Source of the DNA: G963665495 sp963677785
GTDB taxonomy: Bacteria; Desulfobacterota; Desulfovibrionia; Desulfovibrionales; Desulfovibrionaceae
Length of the DNA stretch: 64,000 nucleotides
NCBI GenBank assembly: GCA_963677785.2
Contig: CAXXDH010000002.1
Span: 248,001-312,000, forward strand
Reading direction: 5' to 3'
Part shown: positions 19,001 through 26,157 of the stretch, piece by piece
Layout: every line of letters starts with the position of its first letter
Position numbering within the stretch: the stretch's first letter is position 1
Made by a program: the position numbers and the translations under genes
The notes under the pieces: generated by a model
Databases searched by the model: none
The model's input: only the letters and a program-made list of their open reading frames with translations
Told to the model about the DNA's origin: nothing

Positions 19001-19419
19001 TTTTGGTCGTGGAAGACGACCCGATCAGCCATTTTGTCATTAGCCGCATGCTCGAAAAGTTGGGGTATCAGGCCGTAGGCGCCAAACACGGAAAACAGGC
19101 ACTGGAGATGTTGCGCGAAAATGCATTCTCGTTGATTTTGATGGACGTGCAGATGCCGGTTATGAATGGCTATGAAACAACCAGAATCATTCGAACCGAT
19201 CCGGAGTTTCATCATTTGGCTGAGATTCCCATCATTGCCCTGACCGCTTATGTGATGACCGGCGACGAAGAAAAGTTCCTTCATGCCGGAATGGACTTTT
19301 TTCTGGCAAAACCTCTGGATGCTGAAGCTCTGGAAAAGCTGCTTTGTGAAGTGCTGGAGAAACAGCACTTGGATGTTTCTTCAACAAAGCAAACCGAACA
19401 AAGGGTTGACTCTTGTTGA
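16087..19419 (+). CDS. Hybrid sensor histidine kinase (periplasmic sensor-PAS-GAF-HisKA-HATPase-REC)
   Basis: A membrane-bound kinase of about 1110 residues. An N-terminal helix (~7-28) and a second helix (~360-380) bracket a periplasmic Cache-like sensor of over 300 residues. Then come a PAS domain (~430-545; MLGYSPSEMLGE), a GAF-like domain (~555-700), HisKA with the phospho-acceptor His in MSHEIRTPLNG (~727), an HATPase with N box (NLIGNAVKFT), G1 (DTGIGI) and G2 (GAGLGLSIV), and a receiver domain (~970-1090) with acidic pair (VVEDD) and phospho-Asp in LILMDVQMP. No cognate regulator lies next to it. An upstream ATG at 16042 is possible but gives a polar Cys-rich head before the membrane helix. 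Confidence 0.92.
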   Translation: MILFKSLSSIYLASLIALALVLPIAGMGAWSYEQYMNFHKEAEQISNDFIVEAKDNLRFEVNSIVEHIEQRISNVNDNLKSDISWQVQEAYTILKRINGGFAGDLTELQQKSLLIHTVYPLLQDDGGNVFCILRADGKLLYRTGKSSSSPGARPEISSARFSRIYEDIAAMALATGEGYYPLVKKAAEASVHPDDSMIFYKYAPELQWIISVQGYRENMVERIQSDVLTWISLQHFRNGGTLFAHTVSGDPLFFDGHIIKGNENIRTRLSAGQFAVVQKQQKASENPEGGFVKYTWPKEGGAPGEEMLSFVRSVPGWNWVIGSASSLKDIEELIHTKQEALRARLYDVLGRGSLFTGGLMIIVLVVSWQFSSWLRKQLDVFTEFFSKVASENFLIDPASLPLQEFKDLAFSANNMVRTRFRTEDALRQSEEQYRRIVDTAIEGVWSLDQDFRTKYVNSRMAEMLGYSPSEMLGETMGSFIVSRQQTDHNAVMADQEHGRDRIYERCFKHLDGSEVWTLVSSRAEFDAHDKFTGAFAMVTDITERKTLENTLQFLAQAGSSIQEEDFFLSLARYLAQTFDMDCVCIARLNIGTYHVSPLASWPEGFIGNGEGWLLQAPGLDVLDNSFCCYREGVQKIFPGMPLFREIGVESFAGIVLISSRGDAIGMIFVAGRRPLDSPELLESVLNLVAGRAGGELERRDFEDMLVQAKETAENASQSKSEFLANMSHEIRTPLNGLMGMLQLLLTTPLNDEQQGYVDIALRSNKRLTSLLTDILDLSRIEAGHMELRMAPFNLHDIFREVENLFSPAASQAGVNLEFVCDASVPRQLLGDAQRIRQIFFNLIGNAVKFTQAGKVGVEAVMLETGVYSTPRVFFNIADTGIGITEDKLRNIFQPFTQVESSYTRKYQGAGLGLSIVKRLVEMMGGVMSVASEAEVGTSFYLSIPFESAEQESTPPPPKTMSPRKTVAEQARVLVVEDDPISHFVISRMLEKLGYQAVGAKHGKQALEMLRENAFSLILMDVQMPVMNGYETTRIIRTDPEFHHLAEIPIIALTAYVMTGDEEKFLHAGMDFFLAKPLDAEALEKLLCEVLEKQHLDVSSTKQTEQRVDSC

Positions 19420-19658
19420 TGGTTCTGTTGTTGCGTCTGGATTGATGTGATAAAAATAAATAATTTTTTCAATATGTTATATTTGGAATAATCGAAAAAA
19501 CAGATTTGGTATTTCTTTTGCTTACTACCTGCATGGAGTCAAAATATAAGCCGCGGCATTGAGCCCTGATGCAGGCCGGATTTTGGTTTTTGGTTACGCA
19601 TGGCTTCTGTTTTATATGTCCCTCTCCCTCTTTTAATTTTCAGGACCGGGAGTCGTCC

Positions 19659-20558
19659 ATGTTAGGTAAGCTTTTACTGATTATTGCTTTGTTGGTTTGC
19701 GTCATGTTTACTTTGCAGCCTGCAAATGCCGGTACGCCTCGATACGGCGTATTGCTTGGAACATTTTCCGGAAAGCTGCGGGGGGTCGAAGCCTGGAGAA
19801 AAGGGCAGGCTGACAAAGATTTGACAGGCGTCTCCCTGGTGCTGGCGAAAGAAAAAAATGTTTATGAGCAGCGTCCGGGCTATGTGCTCATGGCCGGACC
19901 TTTTGCGTTTGCTTCCAAAGCGCAACAGCTGGCCAGACGTCTGGAGCGTTCCGGCCGGCTGGTACGTACGGCTAAATGGCCTGAACCCGCGGCCATGGTG
20001 GTTGTTTCCGGCTCGAAGCCTGCGGCAAGGAAGACCTGCCGGTTGCCGGTGGCGCCTCCGGATCCTGAGAAGGATCAGGATCGCATGCGACGGTCCCTGG
20101 CCGCCATGGAGACGGAGGGGGGATCAAAATTTAATTCAGACCTGTATTATGACGACGATACGAGTCAAGTCGGCAACGCAACGAGTATGGAATCGCCCAA
20201 TGGCAAGGTTGCCAATAAACTTTATACAGAGGTTGCTTCCGGCGGTGATCTGAACCTGTCCGTCCGGGGAAAGGCCCTGGCCGAGACCCCTGTCGGGCGC
20301 AGCAAAATCCGTGGAGTTGTGGATTACAGTGTCAACCAGATAGGATCCGAGCGCCTGGCCGTGTCTCATGTCTGGCAGCCTGACGATGCGCTGGAAACCG
20401 AAGTGGGCCTGGCAAGCGAAGTCGGAGGGAATCCGGAGCGGAATGTTTTCGGCAGTGTTTCAAAAAAAATCGCCGACGGCGTCCGGCTGACGCAGCGTAT
20501 GGATGTCTATGAGCGCGGAGAGATCAAAACGTTTTCAGGTATCGGCATTACATTCTGA
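19659..20558 (+). CDS. Secreted SPOR-like protein, unknown function
   Basis: About 299 residues. A clear signal peptide (MLGKLLLIIALLVCVMFTL) ends at ANA near residue 24. Residues ~28-100 resemble a SPOR-type fold (YGVLLGTFSGK, then YVLMAGPFAFASKAQQLARRL), as in proteins that bind denuded glycan. The C-terminal third has alternating polar and hydrophobic residues and ends in phenylalanine, reminiscent of outer-membrane beta-strand signals but far too short for a full barrel. It is monocistronic, ending in a strong terminator. The frame is open upstream to 19569, but CGGGAG supports the ATG at 19659. Confidence 0.6.
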   Translation: MLGKLLLIIALLVCVMFTLQPANAGTPRYGVLLGTFSGKLRGVEAWRKGQADKDLTGVSLVLAKEKNVYEQRPGYVLMAGPFAFASKAQQLARRLERSGRLVRTAKWPEPAAMVVVSGSKPAARKTCRLPVAPPDPEKDQDRMRRSLAAMETEGGSKFNSDLYYDDDTSQVGNATSMESPNGKVANKLYTEVASGGDLNLSVRGKALAETPVGRSKIRGVVDYSVNQIGSERLAVSHVWQPDDALETEVGLASEVGGNPERNVFGSVSKKIADGVRLTQRMDVYERGEIKTFSGIGITF

Positions 20559-20601
20559 CACTCGCGTTGTCAGGAGTGCCCGAACACTCTCCTGCTGCTG
20601 T

Positions 20602-20631
20602 AAAAGGTCTCCCGAGAGGAGGCCTTTTTTT
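20602..20631 (+). terminator. Intrinsic terminator after the SPOR-like gene
   Basis: An eleven-pair stem (20602-20612 with 20618-20628, one G-U pair), a five-base loop and a T-run. Confidence 0.9.
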
Positions 20632-20809
20632 AGAGTGTTTCCCTTCCGACTGTATCTGCCTGGAGTGAACCACCTGATTTTTTCCCTCTGCTTTGCGCCT
20701 TTCTTTAACTCTACGAGGGCCTGAAGGGCCTGCGTACGACATGAATATTAATCTACCTTAGTACTCGGAGTCATTTGTTGACTAATTTGTCAGGCTGGCT
20801 CAAAGACAA

Positions 20810-20837
20810 ATAGAAAACTGACCGGTCAGTTTTCTAT
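20810..20837. promoter_or_regulatory. 28-bp perfect palindrome, probable TetR operator
   Basis: The sequence 20810-20837 is a perfect inverted repeat centred between 20823 and 20824, with core AAAACTGACCGGTCAGTTTT. It lies about 65 bases before the TetR-family start codon. A symmetric site of this length in the promoter region of a TetR gene next to an efflux pump is the expected arrangement for autoregulation and pump control. Confidence 0.85.
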
Positions 20838-20902
20838 CCTCTGGTTTGTGTCTTTACGGAGGCCTCGAATCGGGCATAGCCGCTAGCAGTGAGAGCTAAA
20901 AA

Positions 20903-21475
20903 ATGAAAAAGCACTCAATGGATGACAAAAGAACGCGGATTCTTGATACGGCAAGCGAACTTTTTGCCAAGCATCCGTATCATAAAGTCCTTTTGAGTGA
21001 CGTGGCGCGGATTGCCGCCGTGGGCAAAGGGACTCTGTATCTGTATTTCAAAAGTAAGGACGACCTTTATTATGGCGTTCTGTTTCGCGGATTCAGTGTT
21101 CTGGTCGAGAAACTCCAGCAGTACGCCATGCTGGAGGATTTGCCTGCGGACGAACAGATGGCCGGAGTCATTCGAATCATTACGGAACGTCTCTACAACA
21201 AGAAGATCAATATGGAGATGCTGGGGGGCACCATGGCTTGCCCGGCAACAAGCGAGTGGAATGACAAGCGTCTCGAGCTTTGGGGGCTTGTGGAGGCTGT
21301 CATCAGACGGGGAGTGGAACAGGGGGTGTTCGAGGATGCCAACCCGCGCCTCACTGCTCAATACGTTCCCTCCATTCTTCGTTCTGTCTGCCTGTTCACG
21401 CAGGAACATACGGATATCAATGTCATTTATGACCATGCCTGCGCATTTGTTTTGCGTGCATTGTCAAAGAAATAA
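20903..21475 (+). CDS. TetR-family transcriptional repressor
   Basis: A 190-residue regulator. The N-terminal helix-turn-helix (residues ~9-55: RILDTASELFAKHPYHKVLL, VAAVGKGTLYLYFKSKDDLY in part) is typical of TetR proteins. The C-terminal ~130 residues are a variable ligand-binding helical bundle. It is followed directly by a membrane-fusion protein and an MFS exporter, so it very probably represses this pump and itself through the palindrome at 20810 and is released by a pump substrate (inference). A second ATG at 20918 is possible. Confidence 0.92.
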   Translation: MKKHSMDDKRTRILDTASELFAKHPYHKVLLSDVARIAAVGKGTLYLYFKSKDDLYYGVLFRGFSVLVEKLQQYAMLEDLPADEQMAGVIRIITERLYNKKINMEMLGGTMACPATSEWNDKRLELWGLVEAVIRRGVEQGVFEDANPRLTAQYVPSILRSVCLFTQEHTDINVIYDHACAFVLRALSKK

Positions 21476-21527
21476 TGCATCTGGAGACTGTTCGGCATGT
21501 TCAAACAATCTACATATATTTGAGAAA

Positions 21528-22763
21528 ATGATGCACAACGGAACAAAGACTGACGGCCAACCCGGCGCGGACAAAATATCCGCCGTACGTATTTCCAGAA
21601 GACGCAAGAGAATTCTGGCCCTGCTGGGGCTTGCATCCGGGCTGGTTCTGGCCATCGTCGGCTACCATATCTATGTACGGATTATTTCTCACGAATCCAC
21701 TGAAGACGCGTTTGTGGAAGCGCATGTCGTGACCATAAGCCCCAAAGTGGCCGGGCATGTGGCGAGCGTACCGGTTATCGACAACCAGAAGGTGAAAAAA
21801 GGCGACCTGCTTGCCGAGGTGGATGCAAGTGATTTTCAGGTGGCTCTGGAAATAGCGCAAGCGCAGCTGCAGTCAGCCGAGGCCTCCAAAAAGGAGGCGG
21901 AAGCGCTTGTTGACGTTGCCAGAAACACGCTGGCTCAAAAAAGGGCTTCTCTGAATTCCTCACGGGCTTCTCTTGCGCAAGCTGAAGCCGGAGTGGCTGA
22001 AGTCAAAGCCAGTTATCAACGAGACGAACAGGACCTCCAGCGATCCAAACGGATGGCCAACGTGGGCGCTGTGAGCCGTCAGGAATACGACCACGCCCAG
22101 GCAGAAGCATCCATGAGCAAGGCCAAACTCAATTCCGCCCGCAAGCAGGTGGAGACAGCGACGGCGCAGATTGTTCAGGCAAGGGCATCTGTCAGCGGAG
22201 CTGAAAACGAGCTCCGGCAAACAGAGGCGCAGGTCGACGTCCGCGATTCCGAACTGAAAGAAGCCCAAGCCGAGGTCGAACAGGCCAGACTCAATTTGTC
22301 CTATACGCGCATAACCGCCCCCTGTGCCGGTTTCGTAACCAAAAAGTCAGTGGAGCCGGGTGCGTATGTGCAGGTGGGGCAAAAACTCATGTCCGTAGTG
22401 GGAGAGGATAGCTGGGTCGTGGCCAACTTCAAGGAAACGCAGATTTCAAAGATGCGCAAGGGGCAGCCTGTGGAGATAGAAGTCGATGCGTATCCGGAGG
22501 TTGTTTTTGAAGGGACCGTGGACTCCATTCAACGCGGTACGGGCTCGCGGTTTACCTTGCTGCCTCCGGAAAACGCCAGCGGCAACTTTATCAAAGTCGT
22601 GCAGCGCGTCCCGGTCAAGATCGTACTCAACCACGGCCACCAGCAAAGTTACCTGCTTGCTCCCGGCATGTCCGTCATTCCCACCGTGAATATCCGTCAT
22701 AAATCGGAATCGCGGATTCTCGGGGCCAGCATTCAGGACGATAGCATTACCTCTGTTCAATAA
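21528..22763 (+). CDS. HlyD/EmrA-family membrane fusion protein
   Basis: The periplasmic adaptor of a drug efflux pump, about 411 residues. One transmembrane helix near the N-terminus (~25-45) follows a basic cytoplasmic stretch (RISRRRKRI). Next comes a lipoyl-like half-motif (ISPKVAGHVASVPVIDNQKV, part), a long alpha-helical coiled-coil hairpin (~95-235, rich in Ala, Glu, Gln), the second lipoyl half (ITAPCAGFVTKKSVEPGAYV) and a beta-barrel domain. It works with the MFS protein encoded downstream. Two ATGs in a row (21528, 21531) are possible starts. No outer-membrane factor gene is present nearby. Confidence 0.92.
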   Translation: MMHNGTKTDGQPGADKISAVRISRRRKRILALLGLASGLVLAIVGYHIYVRIISHESTEDAFVEAHVVTISPKVAGHVASVPVIDNQKVKKGDLLAEVDASDFQVALEIAQAQLQSAEASKKEAEALVDVARNTLAQKRASLNSSRASLAQAEAGVAEVKASYQRDEQDLQRSKRMANVGAVSRQEYDHAQAEASMSKAKLNSARKQVETATAQIVQARASVSGAENELRQTEAQVDVRDSELKEAQAEVEQARLNLSYTRITAPCAGFVTKKSVEPGAYVQVGQKLMSVVGEDSWVVANFKETQISKMRKGQPVEIEVDAYPEVVFEGTVDSIQRGTGSRFTLLPPENASGNFIKVVQRVPVKIVLNHGHQQSYLLAPGMSVIPTVNIRHKSESRILGASIQDDSITSVQ

Positions 22764-22926
22764 AAGGGCTCAATCATCAGCAACCGCGAGATGTTCTGAT
22801 TTTTTTATTTGAGAAGGCAAGCAGAAAACATATGGTGTGGGATGTTTTTTCAGGTTCTTTGGAGGCTTTTCCTCCTGTGTTCAGGCCGTTCCTGGCCGGA
22901 TTTTTCAGGTCTGACAGATTTTAGCC

Positions 22927-24486
22927 ATGTCTTCGTTCAAAAGTTCTGAGGAAATGTCGCCGGCCGAACGGTGGATCATCGCCTTTACCGTGGTTTTTGG
23001 CGCGTTCATCGCCGTCATGGACACCAGCGTCGTGAATGTGTCCATGCCGCATATGATGGGAAGCTTTGGTACCGACCTTTCGTCCATTACCTGGGTGGCC
23101 ACCAGCTACAGTATCGCCGAGATCATCATGGTCACCATGGCCGGATGGTGGAGCGCACTGCTGGGGCGCAAAAATTTCTATCTGGCCTCGTATGCGTTGT
23201 TCACGCTGGGCTCCATTTTGTGCGGCACAGCCACGAGCTTTCCCCAGATGATCCTTTACCGGATTCTCCAAGGCATTGGAGGCGGCGCGCTTATCCCCAT
23301 TTCCCTGGCCATTCTGCGTGAAACCTTTCCCACCAGGCAGCAGGGCATGGCAATGGCCCTCTACGGGATGGGGGTGGTTTTGGCCCCGGCGCTGGGTCCT
23401 GTCTGCGGCGGCTGGCTTACGGATACGTGGGGGTGGCCGTGGATCTTTTATATTAATCTCCCCGTTTGTGCGGGGGGGATGTTGTTGACCATGAAGATCG
23501 TACACGATCCTCCCTACCTGCGGCGCGGCATTCAATCCGTGGACTGGTTCGGCATCATCCTGCTGACCATTTTTCTGACCGGATTGCAGATCGTACTGGA
23601 GCGCGGGCAGGAGGAACAGTGGTTCGATTCCTCGCTGATCATTTACTGGACGATTGCCACGGTCGTTTCCGTAGGTATCCTGATTCTGTGGGAACTGCGC
23701 TCGAACGAACCGGTGGTCAATTTTCGTGTGCTGCACAACAGGAATCTGGTACTAGGTTCGGCCATGGGCCTTGTCTTCGGCGTGTCTTTATATGGTACGA
23801 CCTTTATTCTCCCTCAGTTCACCCAGCAGATTCTGGGGTATTCGGCTTTTGAATCCGGGCTGGCTCTGATGCCGCGCGCAGTTGCTCTGATGTTGTTCAT
23901 GCCGGTTACGGGCTGGTTGTACCCGCGGACAGGAGCCAAACCTTTGGTTCTGGCTAGTATATGCATCATCATCTGGTCCTATTACGACTTGACGCAATTG
24001 AGTACTTTGGCCGGATACGCCGACCTGATACCGCCGTTGATCATTATGGGAGTGGGCATGCCGGGCATGTTCGTTCCCTTGAGCGCGGTATCGTTGAGCA
24101 CCGTGGATAAAAGGCTTATGACTGACGCGTCCAGTTTTTACACCCTGGCCAGGCGTGTCGGCGGCAATGTCGGTTACAGTTTGGTCGCGGTGTTGTTGGA
24201 CCGCAGTGAAACCATCCATCGCACTCAACTGGCCGAGCACGTCAGTGCGCTGGATCCGTTTACCCAGGAAACGCTTGCCGAGACCATAAAGACGTTGAAA
24301 ATTCTGGGACTGGACGCCTTGCATGCCGTTAATCTGTCCTATGCGCTCTTGGAAAAGCAACTCGTACGCCAGGCCACCATGCTGGCCTACAACGATATTT
24401 CTTTTGTTTTCGGCTGTCTTTTTTTCCTTCTGGTTCCCATGGCCTTTATGCTGCCGGGGCTGAAAAGGAAACGGGAGCCCGTATGA
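22927..24486 (+). CDS. EmrB/QacA-type MFS drug exporter (DHA2 family)
   Basis: An inner-membrane proton-driven exporter of 519 residues with about 14 hydrophobic segments, the DHA2 number. Family motifs are visible: the D1 region near residue 30 (AVMDTSVVNVSMPHM), motif A-like WWSALLGRKNFY (~77), and motif C-like GMGVVLAPALGPVCGGWL (~150). Together with the HlyD-type partner it would form an EmrAB-like pump that needs a TolC-type channel from elsewhere in the genome. It lies 163 bases after the adaptor gene. Confidence 0.92.
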   Translation: MSSFKSSEEMSPAERWIIAFTVVFGAFIAVMDTSVVNVSMPHMMGSFGTDLSSITWVATSYSIAEIIMVTMAGWWSALLGRKNFYLASYALFTLGSILCGTATSFPQMILYRILQGIGGGALIPISLAILRETFPTRQQGMAMALYGMGVVLAPALGPVCGGWLTDTWGWPWIFYINLPVCAGGMLLTMKIVHDPPYLRRGIQSVDWFGIILLTIFLTGLQIVLERGQEEQWFDSSLIIYWTIATVVSVGILILWELRSNEPVVNFRVLHNRNLVLGSAMGLVFGVSLYGTTFILPQFTQQILGYSAFESGLALMPRAVALMLFMPVTGWLYPRTGAKPLVLASICIIIWSYYDLTQLSTLAGYADLIPPLIIMGVGMPGMFVPLSAVSLSTVDKRLMTDASSFYTLARRVGGNVGYSLVAVLLDRSETIHRTQLAEHVSALDPFTQETLAETIKTLKILGLDALHAVNLSYALLEKQLVRQATMLAYNDISFVFGCLFFLLVPMAFMLPGLKRKREPV

Positions 24487-24845
24487 GCAAAGGCTGAGTA
24501 GAAGCCCTATTTGAAGGCGAAACTGCGCCGGCGTGAGGATTCTATGACTTGATGACACCGGCAGGGTACTTCATCTTCGAAACGCCTTGGTGGATTGTTG
24601 CTCCGGATGGGGGATAGGGCAGAAGCAAAATGGGATAGTATCGCAACCAGGATGCATGTTTAAAATTGTCAGGAATTGGCCTTACATGAATAACATTGTC
24701 TAGTTGTTTGATATTTTTAATGGTGAACTGGCAGTCTCAAGTTTACAGAGCGTATCGATTTTGTTAACGGATGTCCTGCAAAATCACATTTTTATATTTT
24801 GAAGTATAATTTGAGTTTTTTTCATAAAACAGGACAGGGAAAACA
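24487..24845. other. Intergenic region between the efflux pump and radical SAM genes
   Basis: About 360 bases, AT-rich toward the right end. No gene, terminator or operator was recognised. It should contain the promoter for the radical SAM gene. Confidence 0.5.
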
Positions 24846-26066
24846 GTGCATAGTCTTGGAATGAAAGCACATCGCTTGCAACGGCTGTCGCGTATCTTTT
24901 TCAGGCCGGGGGTCATCAGATCGGTCGGGCGTATGGAATACCGCCGTACGCTTGGCATCCCCAGAGATAAAAAAATGCGCCCCGGTTTCAGCGCTTGGCC
25001 CACCAATGTCACTCTTGCGTTGACCTATCGGTGCAATCTTCGGTGCGTCATGTGCCGGCAGATCAAAGAGGAGAATCTGCTCGGCAATCAGGCTCCCTGG
25101 TATGACAAAAAAAATGAAATGACTCCGGAGCAGTGGATAGACATTCTTGAGCAGGTACGTCCTTTTCATCCGGTGATATACCTTACCGGTGGAGAACCCA
25201 CCCTGTATCCGTATTTTATGGAAGTCGTCACAGCGGCCAAATCCATGGGATTGTTCGTGCAGTTGCAGACCAACGGGACGCAGCTGGAAAAAATCGCGGA
25301 CAGTATCGTCAGGCTGGGCGTTGAGGCTGTGACTGTATCCGTTGACGGCCCCCCGGCGGTACATGACCATATCCGCAACGTACCTGGCTGTCATGAGCGC
25401 ATTCGCCGGGGCGTCGCCGCCTTGCATAAAGCACAAAAAAATTACAAACGCGCCAATCCCCTTATTTCTTTTAACTTCACAATTTCAAAAGACAATTATC
25501 CGTACATGGAAGATGCCGTGCTGGAAGCGCACAAAATGGGGGTGGATGCTTTGCAGTTTCAACACACCATGTTCAACACGCCTGAAAACGTTTGCACCCA
25601 CAACGATTTTTTGGGCCCTGAGCGTAAAATCTTCAAGGATGTGTCCATCCTTCAGCCTTCCATAGGCCCCTACTCGTTTTACGAAAGCCAAATAACCGAA
25701 GAGGACATTTCCGGCATTCAGGCCTCCTTGGACAAGGCGCGTAAAGCCTGCAAAGAACGCAATATGATACTGACCGTGATGCCTAATATTCCCAATGAAC
25801 TACTCAAGCCTTATTACCTCGACATCAAACATCCCTTTGCCCACACTGGCTGTAATTTTTTCTGGAAAACCATCCGCGTGACTCCCGACGGCAGCTTCTC
25901 TCCCTGCCTGAATTTCACTTTAGGCAATTTCAAAGAACAGAGCGTGGCCGAAATCTGGAATAACGCAACCATGCAGGAATTGCGTAAGTTTTTCGCAAAC
26001 AAACTTGCGCCCGGCTGCGCCAGGTGTTGCCAGCGAAGTTTTAGCACAGCCAGCAGGGCATTTTAG
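24846..26066 (+). CDS. Radical SAM protein with SPASM-like C-terminus
   Basis: An enzyme of 406 residues. Cys63, Cys67 and Cys70 (CNLRCVMC) bind the [4Fe-4S] cluster that cleaves S-adenosylmethionine. YLTGGEPTLYP (~113) is the SAM-contacting GGE motif. The C-terminal part (~330-400) has a cysteine set (GCNFFW, SPCLNF, GCARCCQR) consistent with a SPASM/twitch-type auxiliary cluster. The GTG start is supported by CAGGGA six bases upstream; an ATG at 24861 is an alternative. No substrate peptide or partner gene is seen beside it, so the substrate is unknown. Confidence 0.85.
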   Translation: MHSLGMKAHRLQRLSRIFFRPGVIRSVGRMEYRRTLGIPRDKKMRPGFSAWPTNVTLALTYRCNLRCVMCRQIKEENLLGNQAPWYDKKNEMTPEQWIDILEQVRPFHPVIYLTGGEPTLYPYFMEVVTAAKSMGLFVQLQTNGTQLEKIADSIVRLGVEAVTVSVDGPPAVHDHIRNVPGCHERIRRGVAALHKAQKNYKRANPLISFNFTISKDNYPYMEDAVLEAHKMGVDALQFQHTMFNTPENVCTHNDFLGPERKIFKDVSILQPSIGPYSFYESQITEEDISGIQASLDKARKACKERNMILTVMPNIPNELLKPYYLDIKHPFAHTGCNFFWKTIRVTPDGSFSPCLNFTLGNFKEQSVAEIWNNATMQELRKFFANKLAPGCARCCQRSFSTASRAF

Positions 26067-26100
26067 AAAGGCTTTGCGCTGGCCTTGGTGTCGTAAGGCG

Positions 26101-26129
26101 TGCGGCAGTACCCCGTAAGGACTGCCGCA
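26101..26129. terminator. Possible bidirectional terminator
   Basis: TGCGGCAGT (26101-26109) pairs perfectly with ACTGCCGCA (26121-26129) between two convergent genes. T-runs are weak on both sides, so termination is only inferred from the location. Confidence 0.5.
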
Positions 26130-26157
26130 ATTACACAGTCGTAGAATGTGGTGATGA

